From: CAXMST01 sp963793415
GTDB lineage: Bacteria > Actinomycetota > Thermoleophilia > Solirubrobacterales > 70-9
Reading direction: 5' to 3'
Assembly: GCA_963793415.1 (NCBI GenBank)
Contig: CAWCAC010000002.1
Location: 1,674,001-1,738,000 of the forward strand
DNA: 64,000 bases
The position numbers and the translations under genes are program-made. Each line of letters starts with the position of its first letter. Position 1 is the first letter of the stretch. The notes beneath the pieces were generated by a model. That model was not told the origin of the DNA. It saw nothing but the letters and a program-made list of their open reading frames with translations, and searched no databases. This document shows positions 57,251 through 64,000 of the stretch, one piece after another.

Positions 57251-58144
57251 TTAGGGCCGACCCTTGATCGCGACGATCAGGTCCTGGCCGGGGCGCTCGT
57301 CGTTGCGCTCGCGGCCGCACCAGTCGCCATGTCGGATCTCGCCGATCTCGAGGCCGGCGGCCGCATAGAAGCCGCGGACGTCTTCCTCGCCGACGGCGAT
57401 CCGCTGCTCGGGGATGCGGGGGTGTGAGGTTCGGAAGCGCCAGCCATCGGCATCGGTCATCTCGTGCTCGAGCCGGATCTCGCCGCCGCCCTCGAGCGCT
57501 GAGTAGCGGGCCGCTCCGGCGGCCAGCATCGCCTCCGACTCGTCATTGAGTAGGAACCAGGTCGAGGCGATGCGGCCGCCCGGTTGCAGGGTCCGAGCGG
57601 TCTCGCGCAGGTAGTGGGCGGACTCGCGCGGCTTCAGGTGTGTGAAGACCGAGCCCGCGAAGGCGAGGCTGAAGCTCCCGTCGGGGTACGGGAAGCGGAA
57701 CGAGGTGGCGTCGGAGCCGCCCGGGTTGTAGAGGTCGTTGCCGACGTCGGCAAGCGTGAAGCGGAGCCTGGAGTCGGTCGGCTCGATCCGCTTACGACAC
57801 CAGACGATCGCCCGCTCGTCGATGTCGAACCCCTCGTAGCGGCCGTCGATCCCGAGGTGGGGGGCGACGCGGATCGCGATCTGGCCCGGCCCGCAGCCGA
57901 TGTCGAGCATCCGGTCGCCCTCACCGAGCCCGCCGGCGCCGACGATCGCCAGCGACACGGTCCGGTCGAGCACCCCGGGCATGAACGACGGCAGCCCGTA
58001 GCGCCGGGGCGGCACCCGCGGATCGGCCTTGCCGGAGAGCCGCTCACGGGCGTCGGCGGCGGCGCGGACGCCCCACAGGCGCGCGCCGGCGAGCTGCCGC
58101 CGAGCGCGCCGTCCTTCCCGTTCGAGGCGTGCCCGCGCGCTCAA
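57251..58144 (-). CDS. Class I SAM-dependent methyltransferase
   Basis: The 297-aa protein contains MLDIGCGPGQIAIRVAPHLG (SAM motif I), YEGFDIDERAIVWCRKRIEP (acidic residue for ribose), DGSFSLAFAGSVFTHLKPRE and TARTLQPGGRIASTWFLL. The substrate is not recognisable. The basic N-terminus (RARLEREGRRARRQLAGARL) is unusual and may bind membrane or nucleic acid. The TTG start at 58144 is four bases after the patatin stop; a later start is possible since the first 45 residues lie before the conserved domain. It is the third gene of a GroES-like, patatin, methyltransferase operon. Confidence 0.85.
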   Translation of the reverse strand: MSARARLEREGRRARRQLAGARLWGVRAAADARERLSGKADPRVPPRRYGLPSFMPGVLDRTVSLAIVGAGGLGEGDRMLDIGCGPGQIAIRVAPHLGIDGRYEGFDIDERAIVWCRKRIEPTDSRLRFTLADVGNDLYNPGGSDATSFRFPYPDGSFSLAFAGSVFTHLKPRESAHYLRETARTLQPGGRIASTWFLLNDESEAMLAAGAARYSALEGGGEIRLEHEMTDADGWRFRTSHPRIPEQRIAVGEEDVRGFYAAAGLEIGEIRHGDWCGRERNDERPGQDLIVAIKGRP

Positions 58145-58147
58145 GGC

Positions 58148-59230
58148 CTAGATCGGCTCAGCCGGGATCCGGGCGATCCGGTCGCCGAGCTCCTCGAGCC
58201 CCGGCCACTCGGAGATCGGCAGGTCGGGCCGGCGGACGAAGATCTCCTCGCCGGCGGGAAGGTCGGCGAGTAACCCGGAGCTGTCACCCAGCACTAGCTG
58301 CTCGGCCACCGTCTCCCGGGCGACCTCGATCACCTCGTTGCGGTTCCGGTTGCTCATAAGGTTGACGCCCATCGCGTCGAGGTCGCGGCCGGTCGGCTGA
58401 ATCAGCAGGACCTCGGTCCCCTCCTCGCGGAGGCGCCGCGCCTCGCGCCCGAGCCGGCGCCCTGCCTCGGTGTGAGTGAACAGGCGGATCGCGTCGGCGG
58501 GGTTGAAGGCGCGGATCGGGTGCAGGGTCGAGGTCGGATTTAGGCAGATCACCAGGTCGAGGCCGAGCCCGCGGACGATGTCGAGATTCGAGGTCGACCA
58601 GATGCCGCCGTCGACGTAGCTGCGGTCGCCGATCCGGACCGGGCGGTAGAAGCCGGGGATCGCGCAGGACGCTGCGACCGCATCGTCGAGCTCGGCCTCC
58701 GGAGCGTCGCTGCGCCCGAATGCGACCCGGCGCCCGTTCGAGTAGTCGCAGGCGACCACCCAGTGGTTTGGGTGCTCGGTCCAGGGCCCCGGAACCGTCC
58801 TGCGGACGATGTCGCGGAGCGGGTCGCTCGAGATCACGCCCCGGGGGAGCCAGCCTGAGAGGACGCCGGCCGGCGTGTGCCGGCGCGGCCGGATCAGGCT
58901 GCGGACGACCAGCGGCAGCGACCCCGGGAACAGTGGGAAGGCGCCGCGGTCGTAGTGGAAGACGGCGCCGGCGCTGCGGTCGGCGTAGGCGGCGGGCTCG
59001 CCGCGGGCGTCGAGGATCGGGAACTCCTCACCGCGGCTGTGGGCGACCATGAACCAGGGCGGCAGGCCGGCGGCCAGCAGCGAGGCGATCATCGATCCGG
59101 CCGAGGTGCCGACGATCACGTCGGCCGTCGCCGGGTCCCAGCCGGTCTGCTCGGCGATCGCATCGAGCCCGCCCGTCAGCCAGGCTCCACCCTGGACGCC
59201 CCCGGCGCCCAGCACCAATCCGACCTTCAT
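58148..59230 (-). CDS. Patatin-like phospholipase
   Basis: The 360-aa protein is a patatin-family lipid acyl hydrolase. The oxyanion loop is VLGAGGVQGGAWLTGGLDAI. The nucleophile sits in VIVGTSAGSMIASLL (GTSAGS, Ser near residue 46) and the catalytic Asp in SYVDGGIWSTSNLDI (DGG). Both members of the Ser-Asp dyad are intact. The later part, VINLTS-free, holds DLVICLNPTSTLHPIRAFNP and a basic helix. No signal peptide is seen, so it acts inside the cell. The ATG at 59230 was chosen because the oxyanion motif begins six residues later. It is preceded by the GroES-like gene (16 bp gap). Confidence 0.9.
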   Translation of the reverse strand: MKVGLVLGAGGVQGGAWLTGGLDAIAEQTGWDPATADVIVGTSAGSMIASLLAAGLPPWFMVAHSRGEEFPILDARGEPAAYADRSAGAVFHYDRGAFPLFPGSLPLVVRSLIRPRRHTPAGVLSGWLPRGVISSDPLRDIVRRTVPGPWTEHPNHWVVACDYSNGRRVAFGRSDAPEAELDDAVAASCAIPGFYRPVRIGDRSYVDGGIWSTSNLDIVRGLGLDLVICLNPTSTLHPIRAFNPADAIRLFTHTEAGRRLGREARRLREEGTEVLLIQPTGRDLDAMGVNLMSNRNRNEVIEVARETVAEQLVLGDSSGLLADLPAGEEIFVRRPDLPISEWPGLEELGDRIARIPAEPI

Positions 59231-59246
59231 CGCCCCAGCGCTCCCC

Positions 59247-59636
59247 TCAGACCCCGACGGATCCCGGTTCTCGCCCGCAGACCGGACAGCCCTCGCCACT
59301 CGGCAGCTCGCGCTTGCTGCAGTAGGGGCAGGTCTCGATCCGCTCGAGTGCGCCGAGCAGCTCGCCGACTCGCAGCACGAGCAGCCGCTCCTCGTCCACC
59401 TCGACCCAGGAGCCGGCGGAGGAGGGGAAGACGACGTGGTCGCCGGGCTCGATCGGCATCCGCACCCCGGCCTGATCCCACCAGTCGAGGCCGGGCCCGA
59501 CCGCGAGCACGATCCCGTGCTGAGGCGGATCCTCGCGCGTCCCGGGCGGGACGACGAGCCCAGACTGACGCACCCGGTCAGGCTCGAGCTCCTTGATGAT
59601 CACCCTGTCGAACAGCGGCCGCAGCAGATGGCGCAT
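59247..59636 (-). CDS. GroES-like co-chaperonin with C-terminal zinc ribbon
   Basis: The 129-aa protein begins LRPLFDRVIIKELEPDRVRQ, followed by SGLVVPPGTREDPPQHGIVL and AVGPGLDWWDQAG, then IEPGDHVVFPSSAGSWVEVD. This is the GroES beta-barrel pattern, including the mobile-loop position (about residues 17-32). The C-terminal 25 residues add CPYCSKRELPSGEGCPVCG, a four-Cys zinc ribbon that ordinary GroES (about 97 aa) lacks. No groEL is adjacent, and the gene is first in an operon with patatin and methyltransferase. A role as a specialised co-chaperonin or as a non-chaperone GroES-fold protein are both possible. ATG at 59636 matches the usual GroES start. Confidence 0.82.
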   Translation of the reverse strand: MRHLLRPLFDRVIIKELEPDRVRQSGLVVPPGTREDPPQHGIVLAVGPGLDWWDQAGVRMPIEPGDHVVFPSSAGSWVEVDEERLLVLRVGELLGALERIETCPYCSKRELPSGEGCPVCGREPGSVGV

Positions 59637-59651
59637 GGGGGGATGGTATGC

Positions 59652-59787
59652 GAGGCAGGAGCGCAAGCTTCGCCGCGGCGCCGTTTACGACGTCGTCCTC
59701 GGCACTTCGATCCGTGACCTTGCGGGTAACCGACTGGATGAGACCACGGGCTGGAGCTTCAGGGTCAAGAAGGCCGCGAAACGCTAA
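59652..59787 (+). pseudogene. 3' remnant of a Big_5/SbsA Ig-like domain protein
   Basis: The frame ending at TAA 59785-59787 reads RKLRRGAVYDVVLGTSIRDL, then AGNRLDETTGWSFRV and a basic tail. 'L..g..Y.v.l...i.D.aGN.l.....w.F' is the last part of the Ig-like domain found in SbsA-type surface proteins. No start or preceding domain exists: upstream is the start of the GroES-like gene on the other strand. It is therefore the tail of a lost gene, ending 13 bp before tRNA-Leu. The boundary at 59652 is approximate. Confidence 0.55.
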
Positions 59788-59800
59788 ATTGGCCTCTCCC

Positions 59801-59884
59801 GCGGCTGTGGTGAAATTGGTATACACGCGAGCTTCAGGTGCTCGTGGGGGAAACCCCGTGGAGGTTCGAGTCCTCTCAGCCGCA
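59801..59884 (+). tRNA. tRNA-Leu(CAG)
   Basis: The 84-nt gene has an acceptor stem GCGGCTG (59801-59807) pairing with CAGCCGC (59877-59883) and discriminator A. The anticodon loop TTCAGGT is closed by CGAGC/GCTCG, giving anticodon CAG for CUG codons. A long variable arm (TGGGGGAAACCCCGTG) and the T loop GTTCGAGTC identify a class II leucine tRNA. The 3' CCA is not encoded. A T-rich terminator hairpin follows. Confidence 0.96.
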
Positions 59885-59888
59885 TAGG

Positions 59889-59913
59889 AAAGGGCCCGCA
59901 TCAGGGCCCTTTT
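59889..59913 (+). terminator. Rho-independent terminator of tRNA-Leu
   Basis: AAAGGGCCC (59889-59897), loop GCATCA, then GGGCCCTTTT (59904-59913) forms a nine-base stem with a run of T at its 3' side. It directly follows the tRNA-Leu gene. Confidence 0.88.
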
Positions 59914-59949
59914 CGACGTGCGATCCGCTGCTAAGATCGCCGACCCCGC

Positions 59950-60022
59950 GCCGCTATCGTCTAGGGGACTAGGACGCCGCCCTCTCACGGCGGAAACCGG
60001 GGTTCGAATCCCCGTAGCGGTA
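59950..60022 (+). tRNA. tRNA-Glu(CTC)
   Basis: The 73-nt gene has the typical opening GCCGCTATCGTCTAGGGG, anticodon stem CCGCC/GGCGG with loop CTCTCAC (anticodon CTC, reading GAG), and T arm CCGGGGTTCGAATCCCCG. The acceptor ends TAGCGGT plus discriminator A, with a G-U first pair. The 3' CCA is not encoded. Confidence 0.96.
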
Positions 60023-60030
60023 CTTCCGAG

Positions 60031-60052
60031 ACCCGCCCCCGAGGCGGGTTTC
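60031..60052 (+). terminator. Terminator hairpin of tRNA-Glu
   Basis: ACCCGCC (60031-60037) pairs with GGCGGGT (60043-60049) around a CCCGA loop, followed by TTCGTCGTTGTTG. The T-run is short, but the position nine bases after the tRNA supports a terminator. Confidence 0.7.
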
Positions 60053-60083
60053 GTCGTTGTTGGTGGGGCATCAGCCCACGAGG

Positions 60084-60129
60084 CGAACGTCCCTCACACC
60101 TATCCATAGAGGCATCTGAGGGACGTTCG
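60084..60129 (+). repeat. 46-bp palindromic repeat, copy 2
   Basis: CGAACGTCCCTCA (60084-60096) pairs with TGAGGGACGTTCG (60117-60129) around a 20-bp loop. Compared with the reverse complement of 45800-45845, it differs at six loop positions only; the arms are the same. It lies between tRNA-Glu and the MFS gene, in a stretch with no other feature. Confidence 0.8.
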
Positions 60130-60173
60130 GCGCCCGGGGCGGGAGTCAACCGCACACTGCTGTCGCCCGATTC

Positions 60174-61490
60174 GTGCTGACAATCCGGGGCATGCGCGAG
60201 CTCTTCGCTGTCCTCCGGCACCACGACTTCCGGCTGCTGTGGCTGGCCGGGCTCGCAAGCGTGCTCGGGGACCGGATCGTGACGGTGGCGCTGGCGCTGT
60301 TCGTGATCGACCTGACCGGGGATCCGACGGACCTCGGCCTCGTCCTCGCCGCGCACACGATCCCGCTCGTCGGGTTCATGCTGATCGGGGGCGTCTGGGC
60401 CGACCGGCTGCCGCGGCACCGGCTGATGGTCGTCACCGACCTGATCCGCTTCGTCCTGCATGCCGCTCTGGCGCTGTTGATCATCACCGGCGACGTCGAG
60501 ATCTGGCAGGTCGTCGTGATCGAGGCCCTGTTCGGCTGCGCGGAGGCCTTCTTCCGGCCCGCCTCGACCGCGGTGATCCCGCAGACCGTCCCTGAGCACG
60601 AGGTCCAGGAGGCGAACGCGCTGGTGGCGATGTCGAACAACGTCTGCGAGTTCGCGGGACCGGCGCTGGCGACCGCGCTCGTGCTCGGCGTCGGCGCCGG
60701 CGAGGCCTTCGCGGTCGACGCCGCGACCTTTCTCGTCAGCGCCGCCCTGCTGGTGCGGATGAGCCCGCGCCGCCGCGAGGCCGCGGCCGGCGCCGAGCTG
60801 GCGCGCCCGGACGGGGAGGAGCCGCGGTCGTTGCGGGCCCAGCTCGAGATTGGCTACCGAGAGGTGCGATCGCGGACATGGGTCTGGGCGGTCTTGATCG
60901 CCGCCTGCGCGCTCGTCTTCGCGGGGCTCGCCCCCTGGTACGTGCTCGGTCCCGTCGTCGCCGAACAGAACTACGGCGGCACCGACGTCTACGGGATCGT
61001 CACAGCGGCTCTCGGCGCCGGCACGATCATCGGCGCGATCGCCGGCATCCGTTGGCGGCCGCGGCACCCGATGCGGCTCGGCCTCGTGCTCGGCGCCCTC
61101 TGGTGCCCGATGGCCGTCGCCTACGCTCTTGGGGCCCCGCTTGCGGTCGTCCTGCCGGCCGCAGTGGTCGGTGGCTTCGGCTTCTCTCTCTTCGACGTCT
61201 GGTGGCTGACCGCGCTGGCCGAGCGGATTTCGCCCGACCGGCTCTCGCGGGTGACCTCCTATGACTGGATGATCTCGCTCGGCCTCCTGCCGATCGGCTA
61301 TCTCCTCGCCGGGCCGCTGGCCGACGCCGTCGGCGCCGTCGAGGTGCTCGCGGCAGGCTCGGTCGTGGCGATGCTCGCCTGGTTGCTGGCCCTGATCCCG
61401 CGCGAGGTCCGTGAGCTGGAGCGGATCGATTCCCGGCCCGGGGAGCCGGAGCCGGCGACCGCCGAGCGCTGGAGCTTCCCCGACGTCTGA
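60174..61490 (+). CDS. MFS transporter (MFS_3/EntS-like)
   Basis: The 438-aa protein has 10-12 hydrophobic segments. The opening RHHDFRLLWLAGLASVLGDR is characteristic of the MFS_3 group (drug or siderophore exporters), as is VIDLTGDPTDLGLVLAAHTI, followed by a cytoplasmic loop GGVWADRLPRHRLMVVTD. EAFFRPASTAVIPQTVPEHE is the second family motif, followed by EANALVAMSNN. Substrate cannot be predicted. GTG at 60174 and ATG at 60192 are both possible starts; the latter begins MRELFAVLRHHDF and looks more natural. No partner genes are adjacent. Confidence 0.88.
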   Translation: MLTIRGMRELFAVLRHHDFRLLWLAGLASVLGDRIVTVALALFVIDLTGDPTDLGLVLAAHTIPLVGFMLIGGVWADRLPRHRLMVVTDLIRFVLHAALALLIITGDVEIWQVVVIEALFGCAEAFFRPASTAVIPQTVPEHEVQEANALVAMSNNVCEFAGPALATALVLGVGAGEAFAVDAATFLVSAALLVRMSPRRREAAAGAELARPDGEEPRSLRAQLEIGYREVRSRTWVWAVLIAACALVFAGLAPWYVLGPVVAEQNYGGTDVYGIVTAALGAGTIIGAIAGIRWRPRHPMRLGLVLGALWCPMAVAYALGAPLAVVLPAAVVGGFGFSLFDVWWLTALAERISPDRLSRVTSYDWMISLGLLPIGYLLAGPLADAVGAVEVLAAGSVVAMLAWLLALIPREVRELERIDSRPGEPEPATAERWSFPDV

Positions 61491-61544
61491 CCCGGCGCTT
61501 GCCGCAGCGCCGCTCCGTCGTCATCGCGGATACCGTTTCACCAT

Positions 61545-62606
61545 ATGGGGCCGATGAGCGGTATCCGGGGGACGGCCGTCGCCATCGTCGCCGTTGCGGC
61601 TACCGCGCTGGCGGTACTCGCCCCGGCGGCGCCCGCCTCAGCCGGCTGGCACCAGCGTGGCACGCCGTTGCAGCCGCGCCAGCAGTGGAACGCCAACTCC
61701 GGCTACTGCGGCGAGACGAGCTTGATCGCGGTCGGCATGCGCCACGGCCAGTACACGTCGCAGTGGACCGCGCGAGCGCTGGCCTCGCCCGGCATCCCGC
61801 AGTGGAAGCCGGAAGCGCAGCTGCTGCTCGGTGTCAACGACCTCGTCGCCGCTCGGGCGATGCGCCTGCGGGCCAGCGAGTACGACAACCGCCGCCAGCG
61901 CTCCTCGCGGCAGTTCCTGAGCTGGAGCAAGCGCCGCTTCCTGCGCGGCGAGGACGTCGTCATCGGCGTCTTCAACAACGTCCGCAAGCTCGGCGAGCCG
62001 CTCAGCCTCGCCGACCCCGAGTACGACCACATCGTGCCGCTGATGGGGTTCGGTTCGGCCACTCCGTTCGGGACGAGCGCCGCCTACCGACCGACCGACC
62101 AGATCACCCTCAGCGACAACGGGCTCTTCGACCTCGGCCCAAACGTGCCGTTCCTCTTCAGCTACGAGCTGAGCCGCTTCGGCAAGAGCCGCAAGCAGGC
62201 CTCCGCCGCCGGCGGGCCGCTCTACTCGCTGAAGCGACGGCCACCCAGCTATGGCGTTGCGATCGACGGCCTCGCCGACCGCGAAGGCGTCACCGTTCCT
62301 GTCCGCCTCAGCTCTTCGGCGAACGGCGAGGGCCTGCAGAACGACGCGAAGCTGAAGGCGCCTCCGGAGCCGCGCTCAATCGAGCTCACCGCGCACGCGA
62401 GGCTGCCGGCCACCGACCGCGCCTACAACGTCTACCTGTACGACAGCTTCAGCGACGTCCCCCGGGAGGGCTTCAACGCCAAGGCCGGGCGGGCGGTTCG
62501 CAGCTGGCACGTGCCGGCGGGCCACCCGGGCAAGTGGCGGACGACGATCGAGGCGCTCTCGAGTGAGACGCGCGTGTTCCGCGCCGTGCCGGCGTCCGCA
62601 GACTGA
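61545..62606 (+). CDS. Secreted C39-like cysteine peptidase-type protein
   Basis: The 353-aa product has a signal peptide (about residues 1-33, ending PAAPASAGW with an AxA cleavage site). The mature part begins with a papain/C39-like motif, QQWNANSGYCGETSLIAVGM, where the Cys sits at the N-terminus of a helix. A His follows in the strand YDHIVPLMGFGSA about 125 residues later. This Cys-His arrangement fits the C39-like peptidase fold. The C-terminal third is beta-rich with YNVYLYDSFSDVPREGFNAK. No partner substrate is apparent. It might act on surface peptides. The family name is uncertain; that it is exported is well supported. Confidence 0.72.
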   Translation: MGPMSGIRGTAVAIVAVAATALAVLAPAAPASAGWHQRGTPLQPRQQWNANSGYCGETSLIAVGMRHGQYTSQWTARALASPGIPQWKPEAQLLLGVNDLVAARAMRLRASEYDNRRQRSSRQFLSWSKRRFLRGEDVVIGVFNNVRKLGEPLSLADPEYDHIVPLMGFGSATPFGTSAAYRPTDQITLSDNGLFDLGPNVPFLFSYELSRFGKSRKQASAAGGPLYSLKRRPPSYGVAIDGLADREGVTVPVRLSSSANGEGLQNDAKLKAPPEPRSIELTAHARLPATDRAYNVYLYDSFSDVPREGFNAKAGRAVRSWHVPAGHPGKWRTTIEALSSETRVFRAVPASAD

Positions 62607-62642
62607 GCGCGGAAGCCCGGGAAGCGCGGTGCGCTTGGGTCC

Positions 62643-63020
62643 TCAGGCGGCTGCCGACGCCGACGAGAGCGACGCGAACAGCTTCACCGCGATCACGGCG
62701 AGGATCGCCGCCACGAACAGGCCGACCGCGAGGCCGATGTCGCCCGGCGCCGCCCAGGTAAGCAGGTAGACGCCGACGAAAACGCCGATGAAGACGGATA
62801 TCGCCCCGAGCAGGCGCAGCGGCAGCCTGGTGCCGAAGAAGCCGATCGAGCTGCCCCCGTGCAGCGTGCGGACATCCTCGGCGGCCTCGTCGCCGAGCTC
62901 CTCGAGGTTGCGCTTGACGAGGCCGGGCTCGCCGTCGTCGTCAGGCTCCTCCTCCCATGGGAATCGCCTGCCCTCGCCCTCGGCGCGCTCCTCATCCTGT
63001 TTGTCCGCGGACCTCTCCAT
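62643..63020 (-). CDS. Small two-helix membrane protein
   Basis: I do not recognise a family. The 125-aa product has a very acidic N-terminal half (RFPWEEEPDDDGEPGLV, NLEELGDEAAEDVRTL). A short conserved-looking turn (GGSSIGFFGTRLPLRLLG) and two hydrophobic helices follow: AISVFIGVFVGVYLLTWAA and GLAVGLFVAAILAVIAVKLF. It would sit in the membrane with the acidic tail inside. The start ATG lies at 63020. The gene follows the alcohol dehydrogenase gene in the same direction with 36 bp between. Confidence 0.7.
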   Translation of the reverse strand: MERSADKQDEERAEGEGRRFPWEEEPDDDGEPGLVKRNLEELGDEAAEDVRTLHGGSSIGFFGTRLPLRLLGAISVFIGVFVGVYLLTWAAPGDIGLAVGLFVAAILAVIAVKLFASLSSASAAA

Positions 63021-63056
63021 GGGGGACCGATACCCCGCCAGCGCCGGCCGAAAACG

Positions 63057-64000
63057 TCAGGCGTCTACGGGCTCGGGCGCGGATGCGCCGGAGCGCGGAT
63101 CGATCAGGATCTTGGCGTGGCCCTCGGGATCGGCGAGCGCCGTGAACGCCGCGTCGACGCCCTCGAGCCCGACCGTGCCGGTGATCATCGGCCGCGGGTC
63201 GATCTTGCCCTCGGCCAGCATCTGCAGCGTGTCGCGGAACTCGAGCGGGGTGTAGCCGAGCACGAAGCGCAGATCGAGTTCCTTGTTGATCGCCATTGCC
63301 GGCTTGAACTCGTCGGTGCCGACGCAGACGCCGACGACGACTACCCGCGAGAGCAGCGGCGCCTCGTCGACGATGCTGGAGATCACGCCGGGCACGCCGA
63401 CGCACTCGAAGATCACCGGCGCCTTCGGCCTCGCCCCGAGTCGCTCACCGAGCCGCCAGGCGTGCCACCAGCCGACCGGAAGCTTCTCGAGCTTCTCCTT
63501 CGTGCCGACGACGAGCTCGAAGGCGGCCTCGGCGCGGACCAGATGACCGCGCTTCTCGCCGTCGTCGAACGGCGAGGCCTCGGCCGGGTCGATGACGACG
63601 TCGGCCCCGCAGGCGCTGGCCAGGGCGCGGCGCTTGGGCGAGTAGTCGCTGGCGACGACGGTGCGGACGCCCTTCGCCTTCAGGCAGAGGATCACGCCGA
63701 GCCCGACGGGGCCGCAGCCGATCACGATCGCGACGTCCTTCCTGCCGACCTCGCCGCGGCGAACCGCATGCCAGGCGACGGCCATCGGCTCGGTCAGGGC
63801 GGCGACGTCGGGTGCGAGGCCGTTCGGGATCGGCAGCATCATCGATTCCTGCACGATCACCTGCTCGGCATAGGCCCCCGGCGCGTGCGCGGAGAGACCG
63901 GTGCCGTCGACGCCGTGGGGGTTGCGCAGCAGTGGCAGCGCGACCGCCGGCGCGCCGGTGGCGACCTCCTTCCTGCAGCCGGGCCCGTACTCGGCGACCG
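63057..64000 (-). CDS. Zinc-type alcohol dehydrogenase family protein, 5' end outside the window
   Basis: The frame is open to the window edge, so the N-terminus with the catalytic zinc site is missing. Visible are GPGCRKEVATGAPAVALPLL, GAYAEQVIVQESMMLPIPNG (MDR core), PDVAALTEPMAVAWHAVRRG, and the Rossmann motif VAIVIGCGPVGLGVILCLKA followed by VVASDYSPKRRALASACGAD. A later PVIFECVGVPGVISSIVDEA matches as well. These are typical of medium-chain dehydrogenases/reductases of the zinc-binding class. The substrate cannot be deduced. The tail ends HAKILIDPRSGASAPEPVDA. Confidence 0.88.
   Translation of the reverse strand, partial: VAEYGPGCRKEVATGAPAVALPLLRNPHGVDGTGLSAHAPGAYAEQVIVQESMMLPIPNGLAPDVAALTEPMAVAWHAVRRGEVGRKDVAIVIGCGPVGLGVILCLKAKGVRTVVASDYSPKRRALASACGADVVIDPAEASPFDDGEKRGHLVRAEAAFELVVGTKEKLEKLPVGWWHAWRLGERLGARPKAPVIFECVGVPGVISSIVDEAPLLSRVVVVGVCVGTDEFKPAMAINKELDLRFVLGYTPLEFRDTLQMLAEGKIDPRPMITGTVGLEGVDAAFTALADPEGHAKILIDPRSGASAPEPVDA

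Noticed and set aside
59593..59787. Complete 64-aa gene starting at ATG 59593
   Set aside because: Its first third is only the complement of the GroES-like gene start; only the tail has domain similarity, so it is called a remnant.

Overview
The window is a GC-rich (about 70%), densely packed bacterial chromosome segment. Its overlapping ATGA/GTGA/TTGA junctions, frequent GTG and TTG starts, ROK glucokinase, MMPL transporter and DUF families suit a high-GC actinobacterium, most likely Thermoleophilia/Solirubrobacterales. That placement is inferred from gene content and style, not from a marker gene. No stretch above 300 bases lacks a gene. There is no CRISPR array, rRNA, insertion sequence or phage block.

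Layout. 1-7700: the end of a glycerophosphodiester phosphodiesterase, then a molybdenum block: moaA, a Mo-binding HTH regulator, modABC, a DUF6457 protein, a DUF1275 membrane protein and a large molybdopterin oxidoreductase. 7700-10330: polysaccharide deacetylase, DUF1295 membrane protein, methyltransferase. 10460-24230: a central sugar-metabolism cluster (gnd, zwf, tal, pgi, ROK glucokinase, tkt, GH15 hydrolase, rpiB), interrupted by a basic protein, an HD hydrolase, a cyclase-family hydrolase and an unknown protein. 24260-24950: a Phd-like antitoxin with a PIN-domain partner.

25083-35661 is the most interesting region, an apparently complete RiPP (TOMM) locus. It has two nitrile-hydratase-leader-like precursors ending in Cys/Ser cores, a fused E1-like/YcaO cyclodehydratase and a SagB-type dehydrogenase. 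Converging on these is an NHLM export operon: HlyD-like protein, C39 peptidase/ABC protein, and a second ABC protein whose N-terminal domain is a separate ORF. Both cores consist of two heterocyclizable blocks around an Ile-Leu or Ile-Ile hinge, which recalls plantazolicin on an unrelated leader.

35786-45786: a GAF protein, an unknown membrane protein overlapping fdhD, a YdeI-like protein, a 5'-truncated DUF5995 gene, an FdhF/YdeP-type molybdoenzyme, and a second cofactor block (mobA; moeA, moaD-moaE fusion, moaC, mog). With the first block this covers Mo uptake, several cofactor synthesis steps (moaA, moaC, MPT synthase, mog, moeA, mobA), sulfuration (fdhD) and two client enzymes.

45800-64000: a cyclopropane-fatty-acid-synthase-like methyltransferase, a CxxC/HxxC protein, a small membrane protein and a metallophosphoesterase that together carry three single-base frameshifts, an aldehyde dehydrogenase-GMC oxidoreductase fusion, an MMPL transporter, an SDR protein, an alpha/beta hydrolase, a three-gene operon (GroES-like protein with zinc ribbon, patatin, methyltransferase), tRNA-Leu and tRNA-Glu beside a gene remnant, an MFS transporter, a secreted C39-like protein, a small membrane protein and a partial zinc-type alcohol dehydrogenase. 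A 46-bp palindromic element occurs twice, near 45.8 kb and 60.1 kb, in opposite orientations.
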